Positions 1 to 7,227 of a stretch of DNA of 10,258 bases are shown piece after piece. The first letter of the stretch is position 1; the number at the start of each line of letters is the position of its first letter. Both the position numbers and the translations under genes were made by a program. The notes below the pieces were generated by a model. The model saw only the letters and a program-made list of their open reading frames with translations. It did no database searches and was not told where the DNA came from. The stretch is from an uncultured Actinomyces sp. (GTDB lineage: Bacteria; Actinomycetota; Actinomycetes; Actinomycetales; Actinomycetaceae), in the NCBI GenBank assembly GCA_938041695.1, contig CALISI010000041.1:1-10258 (forward strand), read 5' to 3'.

Positions 1-59
1 GTGGCCTTGCCTTTGCCTTCGTCGCCCCACTGGGCGCCGAGCACGATGACGGCGGGCAT
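1..59 (-). CDS. purA: Adenylosuccinate synthetase, N-terminal fragment (partial at window edge)
   Basis: Only the first 19 codons lie in the window. They read MPAVIVLGAQWGDEGKGKAT, the nearly invariant N-terminus of adenylosuccinate synthetase, including the GDEGKGK GTP-binding loop. The enzyme joins IMP and aspartate using GTP to give adenylosuccinate, the first committed step from IMP to AMP, in the cytoplasm. The ATG at 57-59 (minus strand) is preceded by CGGAGA at 65-70 with a 5-base spacer, a good ribosome binding site. The 96 bases up to the DUF456 stop leave room for its own promoter, but I see no convincing one. The rest of the gene is off the left edge. Confidence 0.93.
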   Translation of the reverse strand, partial: MPAVIVLGAQWGDEGKGKA

Positions 60-155
60 GAGTATCTCCGTTTAGTTGGGTGAGCCGCGCGGGCGCGCGT
101 AACAGACCCATCCTACCGGAGGATCGACGAGGCCGGGGCACCCTGGCTGGTCACG

Positions 156-650
156 CTAGTTTCCGGCGGCGACCAGGGCGACACCCACACCCCACAAGGT
201 GGCGCTCGTGAGGGCGGCGATCAGCTCGATGGCGATCGTCCACCCGAAGGCCTTAAGGGCGTGGAGGGTGGCCGTCCAGGCACTCGCAGTGTCGCGGCTG
301 CGCAGGTACTCGACGCCGAAGATGGCGGCGACCATGCCCAGGACGAGGCCGAGAGGCAGGCCGATGAACCATCCGACGACACCGCCGACGGCTCCCCACA
401 CGAGCGTGGACTGGGGAATGCCCGCCTTGTTCATGCCGCGCGCGGGGATCACGTATTTCAGGACCGTTCCCAGGACGAGGATGGCGACCGTGACGGCGAG
501 GACAATCCACGCGCTGCGGGTGCCGGTCATCCACGCCCACACGAGGATCGCGCCCCCGACGACGGGCGCGGACGGCCAGATCTGCACGACCGCGCCAATC
601 ACGCCAATGAGGATGACGATGCCAACGATGACGGTTCCCAGGACGCTCAT
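156..650 (-). CDS. DUF456 family small integral membrane protein
   Basis: The 164-residue product is mostly hydrophobic, with about four to five membrane segments. It starts MSVLGTVIVGIVILIGVIG and carries the glycine-rich loops typical of DUF456 proteins: a WPSAPVVGGA segment near residues 24-33, an IPARG..KAGI stretch near the middle, and then the G-rich VGGVVGWFIGLPLG helix. The family is widespread in bacteria and has no established function. The reading frame stays open to a GTG at 723-725, which would add 25 mostly charged residues (TRPGYQRDARLAKHADERRRYDEA). I prefer the ATG at 648-650: GGAGG lies upstream at 666-670 (a rather long 15-base spacer), the GTG has no visible ribosome site, and the shorter form leaves a 95-base divergent promoter region to the gene at 746. 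The family call is solid; the start is uncertain. Confidence 0.8.
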   Translation of the reverse strand: MSVLGTVIVGIVILIGVIGAVVQIWPSAPVVGGAILVWAWMTGTRSAWIVLAVTVAILVLGTVLKYVIPARGMNKAGIPQSTLVWGAVGGVVGWFIGLPLGLVLGMVAAIFGVEYLRSRDTASAWTATLHALKAFGWTIAIELIAALTSATLWGVGVALVAAGN

Positions 651-745
651 GGCCTCATCGTATCGCCTCCGCTCGTCTGCGTGTTTCGCCAGACGGGCAT
701 CGCGCTGATAGCCTGGCCTCGTCACCCCGAACCGCAGGAATACTG

Positions 746-1399
746 ATGGATATCACTCCCCCGCGCCTGCCACTGAATTCCCTCCTGAAGATACGTCCCA
801 TGACGGTGTACACCGTGTCATGCCCGCCGGCGGAGGCCGTCACGCGCTGCGTGGCGTTTTGGCGTGCTGTCGGCATCAAGCGCGAGTCGACCACTATGTG
901 CGAGCGTTTCACGGGCATCGGCTGGTCGGGCACCGAGGTCACGGTCTTACCCGGGCAGGTCGAGAACCGAAAGCGGTTCCGTGACCGCGATTTTCCTGAT
1001 GATCTCTCAGATATTCCTCCCAGCTTGCTGCTGGGAGGCCTCGCCGTCTACCTGACGTCGAAGGCCGTGCGCGCGCAGCTACGCCACCTCAACAAGACAA
1101 CGATCATCATCGCGGCGCGCCCTATGCCGGGCGACGAACAGGCCCGCACCGAGCTGTGGTGTTTCCCCTGGGATACGGCGATTCAGCGCGCCCGCCCAGA
1201 CAAGGACCCCTTCGCCCGCGTCTTCGAGTACCTGCACACGGCCCTGCACCAGCAGGGCATCCTCCTGGTTCCCCCGCGCCTCGTCGACGGCGAGGAACTG
1301 CCCGAGGAACACCCCCTCTCCCCCACCAACATCGCCCAGATGCGGGGCATCACTAGTGTTCCGTTCTCATCCCTTTTTTCCCGGAAAGAAGGCCGATGA
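746..1399 (+). CDS. Hypothetical protein, first of three tandem paralogues (ELWC family)
   Basis: The product has 217 residues, with no signal peptide and no membrane segment, so it is probably cytoplasmic. I do not recognise the family. It aligns with the two genes that follow. Shared positions include A31-V32, R34-C35-V36, W39, G43, S48-T49, M51, G59-W60 followed by GTE (62-64), the TELWC block (135-139), QQGILLVPPR (169-178), and a C-terminal LPEEHPLS...MR run (185-200). An insertion near residues 70-110, including a PPSLLLGG stretch, differs from the paralogues. The ATG at 746 has AGGAA at 736-740 with a 5-base spacer. The stop TGA overlaps the next gene's ATG (ATGA at 1396-1399), which indicates translational coupling. 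An internal ATG at codon 19 is a weaker alternative start, because conservation begins only after it. Confidence 0.82.
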   Translation: MDITPPRLPLNSLLKIRPMTVYTVSCPPAEAVTRCVAFWRAVGIKRESTTMCERFTGIGWSGTEVTVLPGQVENRKRFRDRDFPDDLSDIPPSLLLGGLAVYLTSKAVRAQLRHLNKTTIIIAARPMPGDEQARTELWCFPWDTAIQRARPDKDPFARVFEYLHTALHQQGILLVPPRLVDGEELPEEHPLSPTNIAQMRGITSVPFSSLFSRKEGR

Positions 1400-1995
1400 A
1401 CTCTTTCATCTCAAGTATGCAGCAAGGCTTCAACGAATCTTTCAGCACAATCACCGTTTTTCAGCTGTCAGCGTCCCAGTCCGATGCTGTCTCTCGCTGC
1501 GTCGGCCTCTGGAAGACGAAGGGGGTCCGCCGCACCAGTACCGGCATGCAAGAACAATTCAAGCAGCGGGGATGGACCGGAACGGAACTGATCATCGGAC
1601 ACAGCGGTCGTGCATTCCTGACTAATGTTTTCTTCGAGACACGCTCATACCGTCGCCTCTTGTCACATGCCCCCTTTCTCGTGCCCGACCGAATCAAGCG
1701 AGCCGCCATCACCAAGGTGTACGTGGATATCATTGCGCGCACAGTCGAGAGCGAATCGAGTCCGGTGACCGAACTGTGGTGCCTTACTGATTGGGCAACA
1801 CGGATGAATCTCAGCGGCTTCGAAAAGAGTTACGCTGAATCGTCGATGCATTCACTCGAAGAGTCCTTCAGCGCGCAGGGCATCATGACTGCACCCGCCC
1901 GTCACCTCAATCGCTGGGATATCCCGTCGGACGTCCCCCTCTCACTCCCCGAGCTCACGGCAATGCGCAAGGCTGCAAAGAAGCGCAACCGATAG
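1396..1995 (+). CDS. Hypothetical protein, second of three tandem paralogues (ELWC family)
   Basis: The product has 199 residues, is soluble, and belongs to no family I recognise. Its first 66 residues align without gaps to the upstream gene product. Conserved positions are V21, S25, A31-V32, R34-C35-V36, W39, G43, R46, S48-T49, M51, F55, G59-W60 and G62-T63-E64. It also has TELWC (125-129), an MHSLEESFSAQGIM helix-like segment (151-164), and a DIPSDVPLS...MRKAAKK tail rich in lysine and arginine. It overlaps the preceding gene by 4 bases, and a purine-rich AGAAGG at 1387-1392 sits 3 bases before the ATG, so the two are probably co-translated. Its base composition looks somewhat less GC-rich than the first copy. 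Tandem duplication followed by divergence explains the pair. Its function is unknown. Confidence 0.82.
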   Translation: MNSFISSMQQGFNESFSTITVFQLSASQSDAVSRCVGLWKTKGVRRTSTGMQEQFKQRGWTGTELIIGHSGRAFLTNVFFETRSYRRLLSHAPFLVPDRIKRAAITKVYVDIIARTVESESSPVTELWCLTDWATRMNLSGFEKSYAESSMHSLEESFSAQGIMTAPARHLNRWDIPSDVPLSLPELTAMRKAAKKRNR

Positions 1996-2147
1996 CATCC
2001 CCTCTCCAGCCGGTCACCGCACGGGCACCCATGCCTCGTCGAAACCCCGGGAATCCCTCACGATAGTATCCTGACGCCACAGCACATCTCGCTTGCGTCG
2101 GGACCGTGCTGATGCGCTGACACAGGTCTTGCACGAGGAGGCTGCTC
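1996..2147 (+). promoter_or_regulatory. Spacer before the third paralogue, possible promoter and hairpin
   Basis: These 152 bases separate the second and third paralogues, unlike the overlapping first pair. A TAGTAT hexamer at 2064-2069 could be a -10 element, but no good -35 sits at the right distance. Downstream, CAGCAC (2080-2085) pairs with GTGCTG (2106-2111) across a 20-base loop. GAGGAGG at 2135-2141 is a strong ribosome site, 6 bases before the ATG at 2148. The third gene is therefore likely to have its own translation signal and perhaps its own promoter. The promoter is a weak inference; the ribosome site is clear. Confidence 0.35.
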
Positions 2148-2753
2148 ATGACCCCTGGTTTCTCGCTGCGACGGATTTTCAACCGCCGTAGGTACTTCTA
2201 CGCCAGGGTCGCGCTCAACCCACAGCAGGCTCTCGACCTGTGCATCGGTTACTGGGTGTCGACCGGCGCCTGGGGCGAGACGAACGGCATGCGTGAGCAG
2301 CTCGCCCAGCACGGTTGGGTCAGCGCGGAAGTCATTATCGGCAGCGACCTGCGCAGCCTCGCACTATCGCCAATCATCGACACTATCCCGGGCATCGACC
2401 TCCTCCCTTCCACAGCACCCACGTCGGTCAAACGCACACGCCAAGAGAGGACAGAGATCCTCGTCGCGGCGCGATCCTGCTCGGTCGGAGGACGCCCCGC
2501 CTCCGAACTCTGGTGCTGCGAGGCTCGCATTCTGCACGATGACCGCTGGGGTACGGACGCGTTTATGGACATGTCTTTTCGCGAACTCGCGGGCAACCTC
2601 CAGCGCCAAGGGCTCCTCCTGGAAGCCCCTCGATTCTTCCATGGCGGAGACCTACCGAAAGACCACCTCTTCACGATTGAAGGCATCCTCACGATGCGAC
2701 GTGCCGCCAGGAAGGAACACGGTCGGCACCCCATTCGATTCTCGGGAAACTGA
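2148..2753 (+). CDS. Hypothetical protein, third of three tandem paralogues (ELWC family)
   Basis: The product has 201 residues, with no signal peptide and no membrane helix. It is the most diverged of the trio but shares the family pattern: A28, C32-I33, W36, N46-G47-M48, GW at 56-57, E61 followed by VIIG, SELWC (119-123), LQRQGLLLEAPRF (151-163), DLPKDH (168-173) and the final I..MRRAARK (180-189). The N-terminus is basic (RRIFNRRR, residues 8-15) and lacks the first paralogue's leader. The ATG is fixed by GAGGAGG six bases upstream. It converges on rlmB, with a hairpin between the two stops. Conservation of a Cys, two Trp and the ELWC block across three diverged copies suggests a common fold. 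I cannot assign a function. Confidence 0.82.
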   Translation: MTPGFSLRRIFNRRRYFYARVALNPQQALDLCIGYWVSTGAWGETNGMREQLAQHGWVSAEVIIGSDLRSLALSPIIDTIPGIDLLPSTAPTSVKRTRQERTEILVAARSCSVGGRPASELWCCEARILHDDRWGTDAFMDMSFRELAGNLQRQGLLLEAPRFFHGGDLPKDHLFTIEGILTMRRAARKEHGRHPIRFSGN

Positions 2754-2804
2754 GGCGCGCGTGCACATTGACGCCCGCACCACCAGTGATCGCATAAAAG
2801 AGTG

Positions 2805-2835
2805 TCGCCGCGGGCGCTTCAAGCACCCGCGGCGA
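2805..2835 (-). terminator. Hairpin terminator between the third paralogue and rlmB
   Basis: TCGCCGCGGG at 2805-2814 pairs perfectly with CCCGCGGCGA at 2826-2835, a 10-bp GC-rich stem with an 11-base loop. Read on the minus strand it is followed by CACTCTTTTATG, a short T-rich tail, so it best serves rlmB. On the plus strand there is no T tract, although the stem could still slow transcription arriving from the paralogue genes. Its location between convergent stops fits a bidirectional terminator. Confidence 0.75.
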
Positions 2836-2857
2836 GACAACAGAACGTTCGGAAGAC

Positions 2858-3835
2858 TCAGCCCTGCGCGCGCAGGGAGGCGACCTCGTACAGGGCAATG
2901 CCCGTGGCGACAGCCGCGTTGAGGGACTCGACGGTCGACGCGATCGGGATCGACACGATCTGATCGCAGGTCTCGCGCACGAGGCGGGACAGGCCCGCAC
3001 CCTCGGCGCCCGTCACGATCACGAGGGGGCCGTCCGCCAGCGACAGGCCACGCAGGGGCGCGTCGCCGCCGCCATCCAGGCCGACCACGAAGTACCCGGC
3101 CGCCTTGGCCTCCTCAAGGGCGCGCACAAGGTTCGTCGCGCGAGCCACGGGCACGCGGGCGGCCGCACCGGCCGACACCTTCCACGCGGTCGTGTTGACG
3201 CCCGCGCTACGACGCTCGGGGATAATGACGCCGTCCGCGCCGAACGCGCCCGCACTACGCAGGACCGCGCCCAGGTTATGAGGATCCGTCACCTGATCGA
3301 GCGCGACGAGGAGCGGGTAGCCCAGCTGCTGCAGGGAACCCGCGATCAGGTCCGAGGCGTCGGCGTACTCGTAGCCGCGTACCTCAATGGCGACGCCCTG
3401 GTGGACTGCCCCGTCGGTCGCGACATCCAGGTCACGGCGGGTGACCTCGTACACGGGCGCACCCATCGCGGAGGCGAGGCGCACGACCTCCTCCACGCGG
3501 TCATCCTTCACGTTGTCGAGGATGAAGACGCGCTCGATCGGGACCGAGGCGCGGGCGGCCTCGGCGACCGGGTTGCGGCCCGCGATCAGCTCGTGGCCGG
3601 GCTTGACGCGAATCGACGACTTGGCGCGAGCGCGGGCGATCGCGGCCTCCTGGGCCTCGCGAGCCTCGCGCTTCACCTTGCGCTTGTGGGCCGGGTGGTA
3701 GGTGCGATCCTCGGCCTTTGGGGTCGGGCCCTTACCTTCGAGGCGGCGGCGCGAGTGCCCGCCGGTACCGACCTGCGCGCCCTTCTTGGTGCCCTTCTTA
3801 CGGATGGCGCCGGGGCGCCCGCTGTGTGAGGCCAT
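2858..3835 (-). CDS. rlmB: 23S rRNA (guanosine-2'-O-)-methyltransferase, RlmB / TrmH (SPOUT) family
   Basis: The 325-residue protein is expected to methylate the ribose 2'-OH of the conserved G2251 (E. coli numbering) in the 23S rRNA peptidyl-transferase loop, using S-adenosylmethionine. Residues 1-80 are a basic, low-complexity extension (KKGTKKG, KRKVKREARE), common in actinobacterial members and probably RNA-binding. Residues 82-155 (HELIAGRNPVAEA...HQGVAIEV) are the substrate-binding domain. The SPOUT knot carries its three motifs: DPHNLGAVLRSA (184-195), VTGAEGAGLSRLV (274-286) and VESLNAAVATGIALYE (302-317). An upstream in-frame ATG would add 11 residues, but the chosen ATG at 3833-3835 has GAGGAG at 3841-3846, 5 bases away. 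The gene is last in the minus-strand series. In many actinobacteria it follows cysS directly; here it does not. Confidence 0.94.
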   Translation of the reverse strand: MASHSGRPGAIRKKGTKKGAQVGTGGHSRRRLEGKGPTPKAEDRTYHPAHKRKVKREAREAQEAAIARARAKSSIRVKPGHELIAGRNPVAEAARASVPIERVFILDNVKDDRVEEVVRLASAMGAPVYEVTRRDLDVATDGAVHQGVAIEVRGYEYADASDLIAGSLQQLGYPLLVALDQVTDPHNLGAVLRSAGAFGADGVIIPERRSAGVNTTAWKVSAGAAARVPVARATNLVRALEEAKAAGYFVVGLDGGGDAPLRGLSLADGPLVIVTGAEGAGLSRLVRETCDQIVSIPIASTVESLNAAVATGIALYEVASLRAQG

Positions 3836-3877
3836 GGTGTCTCCTCGTTTTCTCGTGAACTGACACAAGCGTACGGG

Positions 3878-3922
3878 TTTTGGGCCGCTTCGGGGCCGCA
3901 GGGGCGCGCGCGGGGGCCAAAA
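3878..3922. other. Weak inverted repeat in the flippase-rlmB spacer
   Basis: The 105-base gap between the flippase stop and the rlmB start contains TTTTGG (3878-3883), matched by CCAAAA (3917-3922) around a very GC-rich interior that holds two direct GGCCGC copies. It could act as a weak terminator after the flippase, because on the minus strand the stem is entered through TTTT rather than followed by it. It could equally be an incidental palindrome upstream of an rlmB promoter. I see no clear promoter hexamers. Confidence 0.25.
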
Positions 3923-3940
3923 TCACGCCGCCCGCAACGG

Positions 3941-5296
3941 TCACGCCCCTTGCGGAGCCTCCCCGCCCTCCTCGACACAATCAACGGGAGCATCTGTCAG
4001 CCGGCGATAGTCGACGGCAAGGAAAATCGCCAAAACGAGAACACCCGACGCGTAGCCGGCAACACCCACCCACGAGACACCGTTCATACCGAACCAATTC
4101 ACGAACGGGCGAGCCAGCACGAGAGCAACGACGCAGGCGACAACATTGCCGACAAAACTCGCCACATAATCACGCACAGACAGCAGCAAGTCATTAAAGA
4201 ACCAGCCGAAGGCCGTGATCACCGTGCACAAAACCGCGGGCTGGAGCAGGAAAGTATTACCCCTGATCTTCTCACCGAACAGGAGCGTCAAGACCGGCTC
4301 ACCAACAATCTCCAACCCCAGTGCGGCGACGGCAGCAATGGCAACGATCGCGCCGATCGTCTTCCACAACAGCGTGAGCGCCGAGCGCTTGTTCGTATGG
4401 AAACGCTCAGCGAACACGCCCATCAGCGGACTGTAGACGTAGGTGGCACCCATCTGCACGATGACAGCGAGCGACGCGACAGCCTGATACACGCCCAAAG
4501 CCTCAGCACCATCGCTCGCAGAAAGCATCTGGCGCGGGACAGTCAAGACCGACGTCGCAGCGATCTGAGCAACGACGAGTGGCGCCAACGAAACGAGCGT
4601 CTTCACCCCACGCCCGAAACGCACCCGCGGACGAATTGGCTCAAACATGGACGCACGAGGCGCGTCATACAGAGCGCCGACCAGGATGACGACCGCCGTC
4701 ATGAGACCCACAGCGACGAGCAAGGAATCAAAAAACCACAGGCCCACTGTGAAAGCAACGAGCGTGCCAACCCCCTGCATCACGTAGGACTTTCCCGCGA
4801 AATCAAGACGCAGATGCCTCTGGTCAATCGCGTGGAAAACCTCGATGAAATTCGTCGCCAACGAGTACACGAGATACAAAGAAATAACAGGCAACGCATC
4901 ATAGGACGTCGTCACAATGGAATAGGCCACACCGACCAGGAATGCCACGATAGACAGCACCGAACGCAGTCCGACATATTCACGCGAGGTGCGCTCCCCC
5001 GTCACATCCGTCACTTGGACCGTGCGCAAGCGGAAATCCGCGATCGGGTTCACGAGGTTCGCTATCGCCATCGCCAGCGCGAGCATGCCCGCCGCGTCAA
5101 AACCCGCCGCCAAGCGCACAACCAACACCGATGAGACGAGGTAGTTGCAACCCAAGCGCGTCAGGGAGCCCACGGAGCTCCACATCATGTTGGCCTTCAG
5201 TGAGAGTTTCTCAGGCGCCTGCGCACTCTCCACGTCGGGCGCCACGGCCTCGTCCACGGAGGCCCCCTCTCGGGCGGTGTCCTGCGGCTTTTCCAT
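3941..5296 (-). CDS. Polysaccharide/oligosaccharide flippase, Wzx-like (MOP superfamily)
   Basis: The 451-residue, very hydrophobic protein has about 12-14 predicted membrane helices. A charged cytoplasmic N-terminus (residues 1-33, acidic) is followed by KANMMWSSVGSLTRLGCNYLVSS, the type of first-helix segment seen in Wzx/RfbX-like flippases. Proteins of this type move lipid-linked oligosaccharides across the cytoplasmic membrane during capsule, teichoic-acid-like or other surface glycan synthesis. Its ATG follows the glycosyltransferase stop by only 9 bases. The ribosome site GAGGGAG (5301-5307) overlaps the upstream TGA stop, so the two genes are coupled. The coding strand looks less GC-rich than the housekeeping neighbours, which may mean transfer or relaxed composition. 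No polymerase or priming transferase is visible nearby, so the exported substrate is unknown. Confidence 0.82.
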   Translation of the reverse strand: MEKPQDTAREGASVDEAVAPDVESAQAPEKLSLKANMMWSSVGSLTRLGCNYLVSSVLVVRLAAGFDAAGMLALAMAIANLVNPIADFRLRTVQVTDVTGERTSREYVGLRSVLSIVAFLVGVAYSIVTTSYDALPVISLYLVYSLATNFIEVFHAIDQRHLRLDFAGKSYVMQGVGTLVAFTVGLWFFDSLLVAVGLMTAVVILVGALYDAPRASMFEPIRPRVRFGRGVKTLVSLAPLVVAQIAATSVLTVPRQMLSASDGAEALGVYQAVASLAVIVQMGATYVYSPLMGVFAERFHTNKRSALTLLWKTIGAIVAIAAVAALGLEIVGEPVLTLLFGEKIRGNTFLLQPAVLCTVITAFGWFFNDLLLSVRDYVASFVGNVVACVVALVLARPFVNWFGMNGVSWVGVAGYASGVLVLAIFLAVDYRRLTDAPVDCVEEGGEAPQGA

Positions 5297-5305
5297 AGGG
5301 CTCCC

Positions 5306-6187
5306 TCAACGGAACATCGTATAGCGGGCGAGAAGCGCAACCGGGTAGCAGACAACCGCGAGTGCCTTGCTCGGCGCCATGGAAAGAGCCCCCTTCTGAT
5401 GGGCGAGCATGCATCCGACGAGGAACAGGCTCGTCTCGCGGGCACGCGACTTCAGCGTGGTGGAACGCGCCGCGCAGTATCGCTTGTGCTTCCAATAGCC
5501 GATCGGATTCTTCTTGGCATTGGACGCAAAGTTCTGCGTCAGACCGTCGGGCAGATAGTGGCAAATGGTGAGGATCTCGTTATCCGCCAGCATGTTGTAG
5601 CTCTCGTCAATGAGGAACCACACGGAGGATTCCGCGACGAACTTCTCACCGGGAGCCACCTCAAAGGGGTAGCGACGCAGGATCTCGGTGCGGTGAATCA
5701 GCGACGTATCGCCACGGAAACCCATCTTCTCGTGCAGGTCCCACAGCGTCACCGCACGCACCCCCTCGGGCATCCACGTGCCCATGGGGGTGTGCTCGTC
5801 AGTGCCGCGCAGGGCAACGATTCCCGCGAAGGAGTCGTCGCCTCGGATCTCCTCCCAACGCGTAAGAACATGCTCCACCGCGGTCGGCACGAGGTGGTCG
5901 TCTGAATCCACGACAAAGAACAGCTCGCTGCGACAGCGGGCAACACCCGTGTTGGTTGCGCGAGGCTTCCCGCCGTTCTCCTGCTTGACATAGTCGATCG
6001 ACATACGCCCCTCAGCAATCCAGCCTTGGACGAGAGACTCCGTGTCGTCAGTGGATCCGTCATCCACGATCATCCACTGAAAATCCGTCGACGTCTGAGC
6101 CAGCAGCGACTCATACAGCGCAGGCAAAATGTACGCGCGGTTGTATGTCGGGGTAAAAACACACAGGGTCGGGGCAGCGGTTGTCAT
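5306..6187 (-). CDS. Family 2 glycosyltransferase (GT-A fold)
   Basis: The product has 293 residues. The GT2 fold is shown by CVFTPTYNRAYILPALYESLLAQ (residues 9-31), the nucleotide-binding VDDGSTDDT (41-49), the acceptor-side NGGKPRATNTGV (71-82) and the metal-binding DSDD (94-97, the DXD motif). It should transfer a sugar from a nucleotide donor to a growing glycan or lipid carrier on the cytoplasmic face. The last 20 or so residues (ALAVVCYPVALLARYTMFR) are hydrophobic and may tether it to the membrane. The ATG at 6185-6187 is backed by AAGGAA at 6193-6198, 5 bases away. It is the first gene of a two-gene unit with the flippase. Donor and acceptor cannot be told from the sequence. Confidence 0.9.
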   Translation of the reverse strand: MTTAAPTLCVFTPTYNRAYILPALYESLLAQTSTDFQWMIVDDGSTDDTESLVQGWIAEGRMSIDYVKQENGGKPRATNTGVARCRSELFFVVDSDDHLVPTAVEHVLTRWEEIRGDDSFAGIVALRGTDEHTPMGTWMPEGVRAVTLWDLHEKMGFRGDTSLIHRTEILRRYPFEVAPGEKFVAESSVWFLIDESYNMLADNEILTICHYLPDGLTQNFASNAKKNPIGYWKHKRYCAARSTTLKSRARETSLFLVGCMLAHQKGALSMAPSKALAVVCYPVALLARYTMFR

Positions 6188-6233
6188 CCGTATTCCTTCC
6201 GGCGAACGGCCTACGTCAGTGTTCTCCCGATTC

Positions 6234-6263
6234 AGTCTAGTTCCCCACCTGCGCCGTCGCCAA
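6234..6263 (-). promoter_or_regulatory. Candidate promoter of the glycosyltransferase-flippase operon
   Basis: On the minus strand TTGGCG (6258-6263) and TAGACT (6234-6239) are separated by 18 bases. Each matches 4 of 6 consensus positions of a housekeeping sigma promoter. It lies in the 90-base gap after the DUF1697 stop and would give a leader of about 40 bases. This is a weak pattern match, not proof. Confidence 0.35.
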
Positions 6264-6277
6264 GGACTCCCTACCCG

Positions 6278-6838
6278 TCAACCCCGCGACAGCATGGCAG
6301 CGATCTTCTCGACCGTCGAGCCGGAGCGGATCGTCACCTGGCGGTAGAAGTCCTCGCGCAGGAGGCGCTTGTGGTAGGCGGTCTTCAGAAATGTCTTCTC
6401 ATCAAACTTTGCCCAGAACACGGCGTGCTCGCCGACATGCACGGCCTCGTCGCCCAGCTCCATGGCCTCGATGCGCTCGCGCACGTGATCCGGATCCAGG
6501 CCTCGCGTGTAGAAGAGCGCGTCGCGGCGTGCAACCTCACCATGCCACCAGTCGGGCAGGTTGCGCAGCTCCGCGAGGTAGTCCTGCGCTGTCATGAGGG
6601 CCAGCCGGATCGGGAAGTCATAACGGCGCGCCAGGGCCTCCTCGACTATCTGGGCGACGGCCTCGCATGGGGTGTTGGTCCCAGCCTCGGCCTCGGCCTC
6701 GAAGAGGAGGTTGCCGCTGTTGATGTAGGTGCGAACGTTCGTGTAGCCCTCGTCGGCAATCTGCTCGCGCAGCTCGCTCATGACGACCTTGTTTGTGCCG
6801 CCGACATTAATGCCGCGCAGCAGCGCCACATACTCCAT
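6278..6838 (-). CDS. DUF1697 domain-containing protein
   Basis: The 186-residue soluble protein opens MEYVALLRGINVGGTNKVVMSELRE, the hallmark N-terminus of DUF1697. Further family features are YTNVRTYINSGNLLFEA (residues 32-48) and the C-terminal ...AVFWAKFDEKTFLKTAYHKRLL segment. The family is common in actinobacteria and firmicutes, usually as a single stand-alone gene, and its function is not established. The frame is open for another 56 codons upstream, but that stretch is unlike the family. The ATG at 6836-6838 has GGGAGGAA 5 bases before it, which settles the start. It is the first gene downstream of the repeat island when read from cysS, and is separated from the glycosyltransferase by 90 bases. 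Confidence 0.92.
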   Translation of the reverse strand: MEYVALLRGINVGGTNKVVMSELREQIADEGYTNVRTYINSGNLLFEAEAEAGTNTPCEAVAQIVEEALARRYDFPIRLALMTAQDYLAELRNLPDWWHGEVARRDALFYTRGLDPDHVRERIEAMELGDEAVHVGEHAVFWAKFDEKTFLKTAYHKRLLREDFYRQVTIRSGSTVEKIAAMLSRG

Positions 6839-7050
6839 GCGTTCCTCCCGTGTTGGTGACTCCCCGTGTGGTCGACCTGACACCAGGGTAGGGCCTCGGC
6901 TCTCATCGGGCGCTCTACACCCGTTGGTATAGCACCGATTGCAGGGTGATCCCAGCCCGTCAAGAGGCCTAGCTGAGGACACTGCCCACGGACTCTCTCG
7001 GGGCAATTACATCGATTCTCCTGAAGCACCCTGTCCAGGCCCCAACCTCA
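6839..7050. other. Non-coding spacer upstream of the DUF1697 gene
   Basis: About 210 bases contain no credible gene. Apart from the DUF1697 ribosome site I find only a distant inverted pair, CAGGGTG (6942-6948) with CACCCTG (7027-7033). A CAATTAC stretch near 7005 loosely resembles the end of the 111-bp element and could be chance. The DUF1697 promoter should lie here, but no clear hexamer pair is visible. Confidence 0.4.
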
Positions 7051-7161
7051 ATTCCGCACGTAATTTAATCCGGTAACTATTTGAGACAGCCTTAAAACGC
7101 TGCAATTCCAACGATGCAATTTCACGTTTTGAACGAGTCGCGGGAGAATTACGTGCGAAAT
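7051..7161. repeat. 111-bp terminal-inverted-repeat element, copy A (MITE-like)
   Basis: The element begins ATTCCGCACGTAATT and ends AATTACGTGCGAAAT, a 15-bp terminal inverted repeat with a single mismatch. Near the centre AAAACG (7094-7099) pairs with CGTTTT (7125-7130), so the whole unit could fold into a long hairpin. Copy B at 7859-7969 is exactly the same length and aligns without gaps at 83 of 111 positions (counted by eye). The ends are almost identical and the middle has drifted. The minus strand is open across both copies, but differences fall about equally on the three codon positions (10, 8 and 10), which argues against coding. No target-site duplication is evident. A miniature inverted-repeat transposable element or a structured extragenic repeat would fit. 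Confidence 0.7.
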
Positions 7162-7227
7162 GGGTGAGCGCCGGGCTAGACACAGCACAGCGGCCACGAC
7201 TGCTCAGAAGGGGACGCCTTTCCGAAG

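Noticed and set aside
3836..3868. 11-codon upstream extension of rlmB
   Set aside because: GAGGAG lies five bases before the downstream ATG, inside the extension, so the shorter start is preferred.
3950..5134. Plus-strand open frame of 394 codons
   Set aside because: It is antisense to the flippase. The translation is rich in Arg, Gln, His and Asn with no domain pattern, as expected from reading the opposite strand of hydrophobic codons.
6839..7006. 56-codon upstream extension of the DUF1697 gene
   Set aside because: The extension is unlike the family, whose proteins start at the (M)EYVALLRGINVGG segment, and a strong ribosome site sits directly before that ATG.
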